Shown here: positions 10,251-21,424 of the stretch, one piece after another
Numbering within the stretch: the first letter of the stretch is position 1
Layout: each line of letters opens with the position of its first letter
DNA from: Phytophthora quininea
Lineage: Eukaryota; Oomycota; Peronosporomycetes; Peronosporales; Peronosporaceae
Direction: 5' to 3'
Assembly (NCBI GenBank): GCA_011947345.1
Contig: JAAVTG010000476.1
Span: forward strand, 62,001 to 126,000
DNA length: 64,000 bases
The notes under the pieces: model-generated
What the model was told of the DNA's origin: nothing
The model's database searches: none
The model's input: only the letters and a program-made list of their open reading frames with translations
Position numbers and translations under genes: made by a program

Positions 10251-10375
10251 TGAACCATTTCCAACCACGGAAATGGAGAGATGACCGAAGTAACCGCGGT
10301 GTTCCCAGTTGACAGCGCAGAGGCGACGGCGACGAAACTCATCACTGTCAGCAACAGAGCTAAAACATGACGCAT
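10157..10375 (-). CDS. Secreted chimeric 72-aa ORF, second copy
   Basis: Copy of the 1979-2197 ORF on the reverse strand, starting at the ATG at 10375. The first 21 residues are the effector signal peptide. The rest is antisense to the X2 3' part. The frame is conserved between the copies despite substitutions (R/H at residue 3, L/S at 22, V/M near 40). The MULE at 10686 lies about 310 bp upstream, inside what looks like the original effector 5' flank. Confidence 0.5.
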   Translation of the reverse strand: MRHVLALLLTVMSFVAVASALSTGNTAVTSVISPFPWLEMVQDVSVLVQASPVFSEMLVSTLKTSNTRASNT

Positions 10376-10969
10376 GGCTATCCTCTTGGCGGTTGTTTCT
10401 TGGTTGTCGAAGCTTTGCTGAAGGCCGTAAAATGGGAAATGAAAACTGCAGGCAAGCTCGGCCTTACTATCGTAGCATTTACTGTACACACAGCTCGCAA
10501 GAACTGTATAATAAATCGATGAGTATTATAAGAAAACGTGGTGCGTACATTGTGCTTGCACAAGGATTTCATCCAAGCCGGACTGGGACTGCGGGATCCG
10601 CACTCCGCATTCGTCACTCAACGATGTCACCTGCATCCCCACATTCTTCCGTTCTGCTGCTGCTGTTCCTGCATCGCCCTATGAGAGAGTTGCTAAGGAG
10701 CACTCTCATGGGAGCACCATGGACACAGGAAGCACTGCCACACGGCACAGCGCGTCATTAACGGCTTTGGTATCGGCGCGTATTGTTCTCCAGGTTGCTC
10801 AGATCGTTGTTGTCTTCTGCTGGTAGCAGTGTCTGCGGAGGCTTCGACACCGTACGTGGCAGTGAAGTCATCCGTAGTACTGTAGTTCGAAGTGATACCA
10901 CTATTACTACAATTTCGCTACTACTACAACGAACATGTAAAGCAGATAAGCATTTCATTAACCTAGTGT

Positions 10970-13900
10970 CTACTCTAGTGGTCCCAATCCAGCGTATCCC
11001 CAAGTATGCGGCGGCAAGTACGCGGGCTCAAATTCTGTTGTGTCCTCATTTTGAAGAAGCTCGGTAAACGATAGCGGACGAAGTCGACTTGTCGCTGGAC
11101 TGCTAAGGTTTTGTTCGATCAGCTCAAAACTAGACAGCTCACGTCGTGTAGTGTTGGCGCCGTACCCAGCTTGGTGCGAGCGAGATCGTCTGGTGCTTCG
11201 ACGACCACTCAGACGAGTGACCGGATCGCCGACTCTCGCCGTATTCTTTAGACGAGCATCAGGCAGCCACCAATGTAAATGGTACTGTTCAGGCCTCAGT
11301 TGGAGCTGTTCATTCGACTCCATGATCTCAATAAGATCATGGAGACAAGGACGACCGTGAATTCGCCGGAAGACACCGTCACAAACGCTCCTTTCTAAGT
11401 CGGATACCACAATTTTGTAAGCCTTATGCCACATCTTGTCTGTCTGTGTGATTGTCAGGTATTATTCACCCCAATTTGGTGGAGCAAGTTGCCTGAATTC
11501 AGGTACTGGATACGCGCAGCCCAGCAAGTCCGGCGAAGCCCCTGGGGTCAGGGTCAAACGCCTTTCGGGCGCTCTGTCGGGAACTGGCAAAACATAAAAG
11601 TTATGTTTTGCCGACTTCCTGAGTGGCAATCGCGACTGGCCGTCGTCAACGGCATTTTTCACGGACGTCTGCTCCGAGATTCACCCAATACTTGGGACGA
11701 AAGTGCTTCCGCATGACATTTTCGTGCTCTACCATCAAATGAGCCGATTATTTCAGCGCTTACTACCGCATCCGGACGAAGGAGGAATGCAGGAAGTAAG
11801 AAATACGAATTCACCACCGATATTTGGAATCAAGCTAAGCAGCTGTCTCCCAACAGAACCAACTACGCGATTCTTCCCAAATTTGCGATCGCAAGATTGG
11901 AAGGTGATTCTCCAGCAAGTTCCGGAGTTGATGCATTTGATGCATCATCCGATGGAAGACCTGGGGTGTCCTCGACAAAGGATTCATGAAACCTTGTCCA
12001 GGGTGATTTCTCTACGTGGATATCTACTGCCTGTAATTCATGATGTGATAGTACGAATGTGCTTCGGAGACCTCACAGTCGGTTCACGACTGTACTTCCT
12101 CAGAGAACTAAATCCTACCATCCAAAACTGCGTTCGTCCGGAATGCCAGGATGTCGAAACGTAGAGCACCGTTTTTCACGTGCCCGTCATTAGAACCAAT
12201 GTGGAGCGAACTATGGAGCCGGTGGTCGACGTTCTTTTGCGTCGATCTAAGCTGGAGGTTGCTACTCTTCCCAAGATTGCAAGACCTCTGTAGGAACTGG
12301 AGAAGTGAACACAAAGAACTGATACTTCTATGAGGATCTACACAGCGATTGTGTTTCATGCAACATGGCGGCCCAGGAACGACATTCATTTCCAGGAAAC
12401 GACAGCTGAAGTGCCAAATATTCTCGATCTGCTGAACTCGTTCAAGATGCACTACCAATTCCTCTACCAACACGCACATGAGCTTCGTTGCAACCGCACT
12501 ACTGTGGTCCGCGTGCTGCAAAAACTTAGCTTTGATCCGCCAGAAAATAATATCCCGGAACCCATGCACCACATGTGGACGACACGAACGTAACTCTCAC
12601 GGATAGATTGCTTATCACCTTAAGACGAGAAATCCGCTAAACAGTTAATCAATTCAATTTCCTCCTGTCTGTGTGATTGCCCACACACTGATGATCTTCA
12701 CCAGACACGAGTACCTTGACTTGCCACGGAATATCGATGGGAAACTGCAGATGTCCTTCGAGGCGTTGAGCCGTGTATCTGAAGCTTGCATCATCCACCA
12801 AGGAAGCAAGTCCTGAAAAACTCGGAGCAAATCCCCTGGGAATTATCTAACCAGCTTTTCATTTTGGCATGAGTGCCTTCCACCGTAGATGTATCACGAC
12901 AACCGAAATGAGTGTAGCAGTTTGTCCAGAAGGCAACTATTTTCCTCTTGTGTGGCCACCATGTAGAATCTAAGTAATCTGCCAATTCTGCGCTAACTTT
13001 CCGGAGACCAGCACATCGAGTGTTGAATTCTTCCTCAGTCGTCGCCGATACAGCAGCATCGAAACTAGCCACGAAGCGATCTGCATCTAACTTATCTTTC
13101 AGTCTCGATTTGGCACGAGCAGCGACATTACGACGAATGTGCCAACGGCAGAGCAATTTATCAAAGAAGGGGAAAATCGCTTCAGTAGCTTTTGTACATG
13201 CTAAGTCACGGTCCGTCACAATCACCTGCGGCAGCGGGACACCGGTCAATTCCATTAACAATTTCAGCTGAGAAAGAGCCCACGTGAAATCTGGTTGGGC
13301 TTCCCAGGAAACCAAATCTGCGCGAAAGGAAGAATGATATTCATTCCCGTCAAAATGATCTCGTTGAGGAGTGGCATTTTGTGCCTATTCGTTTTGTACG
13401 TACAATCAAATATTATGATGTTCATGAACCCCCGCGAGAGTTTGGTTGTCTCGAGATGCGTCCACAATAAATAACGGAGACGACCACAGTCGGGATCAGT
13501 GTCGTAGCTGAAATGAAAGGAATGCTTTTGAAGTAGTCCAAACAAAGCTTCATTGCTGGTCTTGTTTGCCAGGAGATGTGAACGGGCAGCACTCTTGGCG
13601 TTAGCAATGTCCTTTGCTATAGTCATGCAGTTGTCGTCGGCTAGCAGCATTGTTGCATGAATTTTGCTGTTGCTACACCTGCCTGAACTTGCAAATTGAT
13701 GAGATCAGTGACAGATTTCCCAGCCTTCTTCGCTTGTCGAGCTGCGCGCTGGCGGTGAGCCACATGAACTCGTACATCGCTGGAGGCCCCGTGGTTGTGA
13801 ATATGGCTGCCATCTTTTGTATGAGCAATTCTCCAAGGCCCAGACGGGTTCAAATCGTCCACATCAATGATACTTATGCGCATTGGACATCCTGGCCTCA

Positions 13901-14152
13901 TGGAACGCCGTTGTGGACGCTTGCGGTCGGCATCATCGATCTTCCTCGTATTTTTGGTTTGCCAGCCTGATCGCATGCGAATAGCACGTATCTGACCTCG
14001 CCATTAGCGTTTGGCACTCGTGCTTTGCGTGTGACGTTGTACTTGTGTCCGAGCGTCCAAGCGTGGATAGCGGCCTCAGCATCTTGTTCGGATGGGTACT
14101 CCAGCTCCGGTGGTGCCTCCAAGACGATTTGTGGCAGTGAACTGGTTGCCAT
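10970..14152 (-). pseudogene. MULE transposase, interrupted by a LINE
   Basis: DDE transposase of the Mutator superfamily. From the ATG at 14152 the N-terminal segment carries HIHNHGASSDVRVHV. The catalytic core has IIIFDCTYKTN (first Asp), VIVTDRDLA (second Asp) and CRWHIRRNVAARAK. Then comes YTHFGCRDTSTVEGTHAKMK, the usual C-terminal feature. Shifts at 13951-13955, 13662-13665 and 12833-12836 all fit one missing base in a run; another lies near 13300. The coding region stops at ITQT where the LINE begins (12664) and resumes with DKMWHKAYKIVV at 11439. Removing the LINE and one TSD copy rejoins the frame exactly. The C-terminal part runs to the stop at 10970. Confidence 0.8.
11455..12664 (+). 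mobile_element. 5'-truncated LINE inserted in the MULE transposase
   Basis: Flanked by the 15-bp direct repeat ctgtctgtgtgattg (11440-11454 and 12665-12679). The forward strand encodes the C-terminal end of a non-LTR reverse-transcriptase polyprotein. A zinc-binding RT segment (CVRPEC, then EHRF and FFTCPSLEPMW in adjacent frames) lies at about 12130-12210. A tail ends PENNIPEPMHHMWTTRT before the stop at 12591. The upstream RT core is missing, as expected for target-primed 5' truncation. The 3' end is about 12660 ('ttcaattt') without poly(A). The last about 430 bp recur as an insertion at 52622. Confidence 0.8.
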
Positions 14153-14342
14153 TGTCAGCCGAAAAGCAAAAGTGAGACGAACAATCTGAGCAAGCTGGCG
14201 ACGAGCTGTTGAACACCGTCGCATCGTGGCTATTTTGGTTGTAGCGATCTTACATCTTATGACGCGCTGTGACGTGTGGCAGTGCTTTCTGTGTCCATGG
14301 TGCTCCCATGAGCGTGCTCCTTGGCAACTCCCGCCCTATGAG

Positions 14343-14470
14343 CTCCTGCCTGACGCAGATTAAAGATATGTCTTTGCCACATTCGTCCGACTCGAAGAAC
14401 GCTAATGAGCTCTGTTGTCGCTCCAAGTGGTCGACCATTCTATGGCACGAATGCCTGCATCTCATATTAT
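14343..14470 (-). repeat. Third copy of the effector 5'-flank repeat
   Basis: Shares the 'cattcgtccgactcgaagaa' core and the flank 'gaccattctatg...catctcatat' with 7051-7335. It is the sequence just outside the right end of the MULE, so the MULE probably landed in the 5' flank of the chimeric gene at 10375. Confidence 0.6.
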
Positions 14471-15237
14471 AGTCTTCTCATAGATTCATAGAAAGTGTTG
14501 CGCACTTTACAGGGGACGTGGGATTCATCTTCAGGATAGGTGCCTCTTGGGATTTCGCTCTTCCGTTTCCAACCTCCATCTCAACGTGAGATTCTCAAGC
14601 TTCATTACAAAATTGGCAATACCTACACTAACCACAGCACTTAGTGTTCGTAACACTATTTGCGATAGTTCGCACGTCAAAGATACAAACAAATATTTCT
14701 ACTAAACTACGTCAAATGACCAGCCCTAATGGCATCATTTTCCAAATTCGGGTGTGTAGATGCAGCCTTGCACGTACATAATTACCATAAAAACTGATAA
14801 AAACTGCCCATTATACTGGGGACAATGGTAGCGAAGTCGATCCATTGGGTTTCTCGTACTACAACAAGCTGTAGTGCAGAATTGTTTGGAAAATATATAC
14901 AATGACATTTGTGATAGGAATCATGATGGCACGTTGTGACCAAATATGGGTACTCCGCACTTCTCATTTGCCAATACTCTATCTAACAGACGCTACAGCT
15001 GCGGCGACTTCAAGATGGGGTGCTTTATGCTCGACAACAAGGCCGTATCAGGCATTCGCAGCGGAGCGTCGCCTCTCTATTGTAGTCTCTTGGTGTCTTA
15101 GCGCCTCGCGAGGGGCACCAGCGCTAGTGAGACAGCTGTACGAAGCATTCGTTACGTTGCAATTTCTTACGATACTGACAGAGTCAATTGTATGGTTCAC
15201 CGCACGACAGTTCTTCGGCGCAATTGGATTTATTTGC
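14471..15237. other. No supported gene
   Basis: AT-rich, with no ORF that resembles a known family. The right part may be the decayed C-terminal end or 3' flank of the adjacent Crypton relic. Confidence 0.4.
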
Positions 15238-16440
15238 TTACAGGTTTGTGAGCATCCTCAAAAATACTGCAGCAAACACTTCATCGGGAGTCGAGGTCGG
15301 AAGATCCGGAATTCTGCTTACCTCAGCGGATAACATGTTATTCTCAGCTGTGAGCTTCTCCAGGTACTCCATCAAAATGCTTACTCTCGAGTGTCGCATT
15401 CGATGATCATGATTTCCACTCCGTTTGCCGCCCGCTGGGCGTGTCATTGGGATTCGTTGTACGAGTCAATTGCGTATCGTTCAAAATACCACGAAATTCT
15501 CTGGTCAGGCTGGAGCGTAATTCGCCCATTCTAGTGTCGATATCGCCAACAAAACAAGAAGAACGGCTTAAAAACCTCTAGGTTATTTGCTGGAGCCGCA
15601 TACAATTTGATTCCAGTACTCCATCGTCATGTGTGATACCAACTCCGGCGAAAATGGAGGAGGTACGGCGCCAAAGCGCTCAGAAGCAAAAGGAAATCCT
15701 CCTATCATACTATCGCACAATTGGGCAGCTTCCTCGCAAAAATGAATGTACTGGTATTTCAACTTCCCGAGACTCTGGCCCAGTGGGAGATAAACTGATA
15801 CAGGGGTCGGCTTATGTAGTTGTCCGTGTGCATACGACCTGCTGCCCTTTGAAGGCTGCTAGTGTCGATGTCTTCTGGTATACAGCTCAATACACACAAT
15901 TCTTCTTCACATAGTGCCTTAATGACACGTCGTAAAAGTATGTCAAACCGATCTTTGTGGTCGGTGCCAAGAAATAACGGCTGCGTACCACCAATTTCAC
16001 GTTCAGGGCAACCAAAACGATGAACAGCAAGAGCAAGCACAGGGAACTGAGACAGCTCGAAAGGGGTTGCGTACACATGCTTTCCAAACTTGTCTGCCTC
16101 AGTCTGGGCGCCTTTATGCCCTTGCCTCGCCACAATTAAGCAATCCTCAGACCACTCAGTGTCCTGCAACAACCTGATATACACTGAATCAGGTCTACTC
16201 GTTAAATCCCACATCAATTTGAACAATCTCAATCCAAATAGCACAGTAAAAAACCTTAGACTATTTTCATTGGTTCAAGTGTCATAACCTTCAGAGCAAG
16301 TAGATCAAAGCCAGATGCTTTGAGTTCACGAAGTTTTCATCAGCCCACGCTTCTTGAGATTGCTAATAACTTTTCCTAACCTCCCAGAACACGACACAAC
16401 TCTGGATCAATGGTAGGATCTAGTTTAGAAAGCTACGGAC
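15238..16440 (-). pseudogene. Crypton-type tyrosine recombinase relic
   Basis: Reverse-strand fragments fit the oomycete Crypton recombinase pattern. DPTIDPELCRVLGG near 16410 is followed by a region with stops, then a 161-codon open stretch (16244-15759) with WSEDCLIVARQGHKG and KHVYATPFELSQFPVLALAV, then a QPLFLGTDHKDRF-type segment. Further on, 15447-15238 holds a coiled-coil piece (SILMEYLEKLTAENNML), like the C-terminal extension of these proteins. Multiple stops lie between the pieces, and I did not find the catalytic tyrosine region intact. Family assignment is by pattern memory. Confidence 0.6.
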
Positions 16441-17000
16441 GATAAACGTCAACTAGAGCGCTGCGGTACTCTCAAATACATGGTGCATACAAAGGAGTTT
16501 TAAACGAGCCCCTGCTATCTATATTTTCGCAGTCACAGTCGTGAGCAGGACTACAGATATGCCTAAATAGCCTAGAATCGCTGGTTTGGGAGCGGTATGC
16601 GCATCTTGTTGGTATCGTTGTCAATAGTTTCGGGATAGCGAGATGCCAGCCATGTTGTCATCGTGTTAACCTTCGACAGATATGCCCACTTAGTACTTGC
16701 TTTTTGCCCCCTTTGCTTCTGGCCACGGTGGCTAAGTCTTGTCGCCGTTCACCAAGAGTCATCTGTGGGTGAATCGTTGCAACGTAGTGTGATAACTTCG
16801 CTATTACCAGTGCCGTGAATTTGGCGTATTAAGATCGCACTAAAGTGAAGCCACGTCCATTTTGTTAGATTCGCACTAGATTTCAGGCAACTATGATGTT
16901 TTATTATCACAATCGCCTGTCACGAGATCATAACTGCGGCATATGTATAGATAAATGGAAAATGTCATACAAACTATTTCATAGTGGGATCCTGAATAGC
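16441..17000. other. No supported gene
   Basis: No ORF with a recognisable protein and no repeat with other parts of the window noticed. Confidence 0.4.
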
Positions 17001-17009
17001 CATCTGTTC

Positions 17010-17378
17010 AAGTCCCTGGTAGCCGTGGCGATACGGTCCTTGCTGCCTCTGTACTGGCTGCAGCTTTCGCACCATCAAGACTAGCAAAAGCCCAAGCTAT
17101 AGGATCCGAAAGCGCTGGACAAGGGACTCGCCTTCTTCGATCTAACCAGTGTAAGGTTAGGAGATGACCACTTTGCCAAGACGGTCAGCACATTGTGTGC
17201 CAAGCGGCTAAAGATCCTGATCAAGTGCTTGGTCCCGATTCTCAAGGACACAATGCTGATCGCCAAAGTGGTCAGATCTGGACTTAATGTGTTTACGCAC
17301 AACGTGAAGACTGTTGCATCGTATGCGTGACTACTTCGCCAACTACAAGCAGTCGCTGCTGCGCTGTAGCGGGTGAAG
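17010..17378 (+). pseudogene. lipA-like: Lipoyl synthase (radical SAM) pseudogene
   Basis: Lipoyl synthase inserts sulfur into octanoyl groups on mitochondrial 2-oxoacid dehydrogenases. The remnants are in order: GDT (about 17027), CTGCSFRTIKTSKSP (17050-17097), matching the family radical-SAM cluster motif CTRGCxFCxxKT with one codon lost and the last Cys changed to Arg, then LTSVRLGDDHFAKTV (17142-17190), then LIAKVVRSGLNVFTHNVKTV (17257-17316), then MRDYFANYKQSL (17325-17360). These match the family order LTSVDRDD, LIAxVxxxGLDVxxHNVETV, VRDxRAxYxQSL. Frames change between blocks, so this is a decayed extra copy rather than a working enzyme. Confidence 0.78.
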
Positions 17379-17379
17379 G

Positions 17380-18497
17380 TGAAGCCACGGATACTAACGT
17401 AGGCGAGCAGGACGAAGGTGTGTTCCGCGTTAGCCCGTCGACTCTAGCTTCGACTTTGACTGCTGATATGACGCCAGCGACGGCTCCAACACCCACAACA
17501 CCCACAACAGCCACCACACAGACCGACAGACACATGATGTGGCCTACGGCAACGAGGTCACACGAATTATTGTGATACACATCCCTATACGCATAGTTGA
17601 ATACGACTCTACGGTGAACAGACGCAAACCCCTAGTGTGTGGTGCACACACAAGTTTTACCTTCTTTCGGGCCGACAAAGGGAGTAGACTTTGGCGGGTG
17701 ATTAGCGCACGATTATTGGACAAAACCGGCGTCTTTTGTCCAACCACATGCCTGCACGTCACGCGGACGCGTCAGGGCCACCGTCGGCCGTCACTATCCG
17801 TGACAGACATATTTCAGGTAAGGACATATTTCAGGTAAAGGGCCTCACATACAAATTCTAGTCAATAATGAAAAAGAGGCGCCAACTTCAATGCTCTCCA
17901 TTTTTGATAATGCTCATCTAGGATCGCATTCCGTACCGTGGGTTAAAAGGCGCGAAAATCCTCGTTCGAATGAGCCATCGCGCGCGCTTCTCCGACCTCA
18001 CCGACCAAGTGAAGAACCCCTTAACACCTCCTTCATGAAGACGCCTGCGAAGAAGCAAAAGAAGAAGAACACGCGAAAACAGGTCCCAGTCAGCACCTGA
18101 ATAGCCGCGCTTGCTGCCGTCAACGATGGGCTGTCACTGTCCATGGCATCACGGGCGTACGATGTGTCGTATGAACCTCTCCGACAGTGCCACAAAGGCC
18201 TTGTGCCTATAGACGCTCGGCCCGGACCTCAGCTCGTTTACATTTCGGAGGGTGGTGACAAAGAGCTGGTGGAAATCGTCTTTTACCGCGCTCTTCATCG
18301 CATTTGCACTGATTTTGACAAGCTTCGATGCGTTAAAGCAGCGAAACAAGCGCGTGCAAACTCCTGACTCGCCCCAAGCTGCTGTTGAGCAGGTAATCAA
18401 GCGCGCTAGAGTGTCGGCGGCCCAAGCTTCTTTCGTGATGTCAGCAGTCGTGTAAGCGTACTTAGTTGGGGGATAGGTACCGATAGGTACTCCATAG
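17380..18497. other. No supported gene
   Basis: Open stretches at 17539-17838, 18143-18367 and 18252-18455 have no recognisable domain. The TSD trinucleotide TTA of the next transposon ends this stretch (18498-18500). Confidence 0.4.
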
Positions 18498-18709
18498 TTA
18501 GGTGCTGGTCGCGCTGGGTGGTGCTGGTTCTCGGTCTGGTGTTGTCGTTAGGAGTAGGTGAGTACTGGTCGATAATTGGCCAAAATAGCAAAGGGGTAAG
18601 GTTAAATAGCCCAAATCGCGACATTTTGATAACTCGACAAAACGTCGAGTACCCAGTCTTCTAGCCTGGCTGGTGTCCACTGAGTGCAGTTTTCAATCGC
18701 CACTTGACG

Positions 18710-19899
18710 ATGCCTACGCCGCCCCGTTTTGTTGCTCTTGCTGCCAACACCGTGGCTGCAAGTGTTGCATTTGTGTGTGGACTTATGCTGCAGAGTAACG
18801 TACCCGTCAACGTTTTCACTTTTGAGGCTGCTGTTGCCTTTGAGACTATGCTTGACGACCAGTGTTATGATGCATGGTTTTGCCGTCACTTGCGCTGCTC
18901 GCAGACAACATTTCAGAAGCTTCTCGGCATGCTTCGAGTCCATTTTCCGACAAAGCCGTACAAAAGTATAGTTTTGAAAGGGCTTCAGCATGTACACTAT
19001 TTCACTTAGGCTCGAGCGGAGGCTATAGGGAAACGGCACAGGCGTTTGGTGTCTCAAAAGCATGGTGTATTGTTAACGTTAACTCTATTGTTCGCGTATT
19101 GGCAGCCATTAGATCTACGTGCATCGCTCTACCACAAAACCCAGAAGCTTGGGAAGATGTCGTAGAAGGATTCAGTCAATTGCGCGGTTTCCCATTTTGC
19201 TGCGGCGCCATGGATGGAACTTTGATCGCGATCAACAGACCCCGCGACTTTGAAGGCTGGTACAATCGAAAAGGTAAGTGAAGCACTTTCTCCTTTCAGT
19301 TTTTTTATGTTAAACTAACCGCTCATGAATAACTTTAAACTACAGGCTATCCTTCAGTCAATGTTCAAGCAGTTTGTGACCACAAAAGGCGATTTATATC
19401 TTTTGATATCCGTCCTGGATCTTGGAGCGACGCCAAGATTTTCATGTATTCTTGGTTCGGAAGAAACATCGACAGACTTTTGCCTCGCGGCCATCACGTT
19501 TTAGCCGACTAGGGTTACGGCGTCTCGCCTGCAGTCATGACACCGTACAGCGAAAAGGATGAAGGTGGAAGACTCACACGTGCCCAAACAACCTTCAATT
19601 TTAACTTGTCCTCGACGCGTATGGCAATCGAGGGCGCTTTCGGGCTGCTAAAGGAGCGTTTTCGCATTTCGAAGAAGCCACTAGAAGAGCGTACGCCGAT
19701 GGCTTCTGTGCGTGTTATTGTAGCTTGTTTGGTGCTACATAATTTGCTAGTGGACTATCAAGACGATGCCCCGATTGAACTATACGCACATGAAGTGATG
19801 GAAGACGGTGGAGAGGTTTTTAGAAACAGCGCCAACGATAGAAAACTACGCGCAACACTAGGTTCGCAAAAACGAAATGACATTGCCGCGCTGTTTTAG
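18710..19899 (+). pseudogene. PIF/Harbinger DDE transposase (HARBI1-like)
   Basis: Nuclease subunit. From the ATG at 18710 the N-terminal helical domain includes CYDAWFCRHLRCSQTTFQKL. A one-base shortage in the A run 18962-18965 moves the frame, after which GGYRETAQAFGVSKAWCIVN (helix-turn-helix) follows. The first catalytic Asp is in CCGAMDGTLIAI (about 19205). An intron, 19274-19345, restores NRKGYPSVNVQAV. The second Asp is in LAD, followed by a TAG where the DxGY motif should read through (19510-19512). The catalytic Glu is in MAIEGAFGLLKERF (about 19640). The nonsense codon in the DxGY motif means this copy should be inactive. Confidence 0.88.
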
Positions 19900-20018
19900 C
19901 CTCGAATCGCCGTTTGATTTTGGCGCGTACTGTTGGTATTCTAGCTTTTATCCGTGAGGGCAGCGACTAGAGCAGCAAGGTTTTGATTTTGAATGCGCAT
20001 CTGCTCCATCTACTCATC

Positions 20019-21181
20019 TTAACGCTGTAGCAACAGGTTGAAGGGATCCTCAAGCCTCTCAGCCACTGCGCTCTCTCCTGTAGCAAGTGCTGGTTGCATG
20101 GCTGCTGCCATGGCTTGAAAGCCGTCGGCAATCGACTGCATGCCGATCTCGAAGCTGTCGCCCATAGTTTTTCGCTTTTACTGCGTTGGTTGCGTGGGGA
20201 TTGACGGCGTGTTTCTTCATCACTAGCACACTCGTCTTCCGACAGCAGCGGCGCGCCATCTATCTCACTGTCTGCAAGCGTCTGACCATTCATACCAGAT
20301 GATCTGTCACACAATAACCAACGCGTCTTGTTAGATAATAATTTGTCAAGGAAATCACATAAGGTTATAAACTGACCCAGCCCAGAACGCCTCCATCAAG
20401 TCCAGCCCTGGAGGTTCGGCTATTTCACTCTCCTTGTTTCCAGTCGCTCGTACGTCGGCGTTGTACTCGGCCCACTTCTTTTTAGCCACTTCAACTACAA
20501 ACAGTTATTGCACAGCATGTTAGAACCTCTGGTACTAGTACGAGCAAATAATGGCAACTCACCTTGTTCTTGCACTGTTCGGTAGAAATGGCGATGCTGA
20601 CGCTGTCGCTGAGGTCAGTTGTAAGCACCACCCAGCACGCTCCAATTGCCGCGTTGTTCTTGGCCTTGCCGAAACGTTCAGCATAAGTCTCGTAGCGCAG
20701 TGTCATCAGCTCGCGAACCATTGCATCACTCCATTCAATAGAAGGACCGCTCTTTGCTTTGGCTTTTGAAGCTTTCTTCGTCCTTTTTAATGGTTTTTCC
20801 CATTCGCAGCACAAGCTGTTTTAGCCCCAGCACGCGTGCCATCATCCGCTAGGTTTTTACCAGAGCTTACGGCATGCTGCTGCAGCTCTACAGCATTCAC
20901 GTGGCTCTCCATCGACGGGCGCTGCCAGATATCATTGTATCCCATCAATGCCGCCACGTTTGGGCCGGGAGTAGCCGAGGATGCTTCGCCATGAATCGCA
21001 GCCACAACCTGGGGGCGAGAATAAACGGCGGCGACACGCTTGGCATGGCGGCGGTCACAGCTGATGGAGCCAGAGTTGGCAGCGAAGTGGCAGTAGACGC
21101 CATCATGGAGGCGAGCGTGGCCGGCGTCATGGAACTTTGCGTCTTGGCGCTGTCCGTCGTTGCGTCAGTGGCGACGGACAT
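20019..21181 (-). CDS. Harbinger Myb/SANT-like DNA-binding protein
   Basis: Accessory protein that usually binds element ends and helps nuclear import of the transposase. The central domain has SIEWSDAMVRELMTLRYETY and an IGACWVVL segment (20730-20600), continuing over introns at about 20564-20498 (restores EVAKKKWAEYNADV) and about 20381-20308. The N-terminal part is rich in Ala, Ser, Thr and Pro; the exact start is uncertain (ATG at 21181 proposed). The frame is broken at 20794-20798 and 20168-20172, both T runs short by one on this strand. The C-terminal helix (IADGFQAMAAAMQPALATGE) ends at a TAA at 20019, with coding-like residues continuing beyond it. Confidence 0.72.
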
Positions 21182-21424
21182 GGCAGATTGATCGATTCTT
21201 GGCAAGTGACGCTTCTTGAGCTTCGCAGCACAGCCTGCGCATGTGGTTGGCGGAGCTTGAGCGCGCGCATGTTGGTGGTCACCAGCAGCTTGAGCGATCG
21301 CGGTGCTTGGGATCGCGGCCAACGAAATTGTCAAACCCAAAGCCTCGAGGTTTCTTCCCTAGACACAAGGGCACTCGGAGCACCAGACCGAGAACCAGCA
21401 CCAGCCAGCGCGACCAGCCCCTTA

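Larger units (their letters stand above)
10686..14331 (-). mobile_element. MULE (Mutator-like) transposon with TIRs and 11-bp TSD
   Basis: Terminal inverted repeats of roughly 75 bp: the left begins AGAGTTGCTAAGGAGCAC (10686) and the right end reads GGAGTTGCCAAGGAGCAC in reverse complement (ending at 14331). They share CTCATGGGAGCACCATGGAC further in. The direct repeat cgccctatgag flanks both ends (10675-10685 and 14332-14342). It encodes a MULE transposase on the reverse strand and carries a LINE fragment at 11455-12664. It sits in an effector-type 5' flank, since 14343-14470 matches the flank repeat. Confidence 0.75.
18501..21421. mobile_element. PIF/Harbinger transposon, 2.9 kb, TTA target duplication
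   Basis: Complete element. The left end starts GGTGCTGGTCGCGCTGG at 18501, and the right end in reverse complement starts GGGGCTGGTCGCGCTGG at 21421. The inverted repeats extend about 41 bp with two mismatches (18501-18541 and 21381-21421). TTA flanks both sides (18498-18500 and 21422-21424), the usual 3-bp Harbinger target duplication. It carries the two genes typical of the superfamily: a DDE nuclease on the forward strand and a Myb/SANT-like DNA-binding protein on the reverse strand, converging near 19.9-20.0 kb. Confidence 0.9.
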
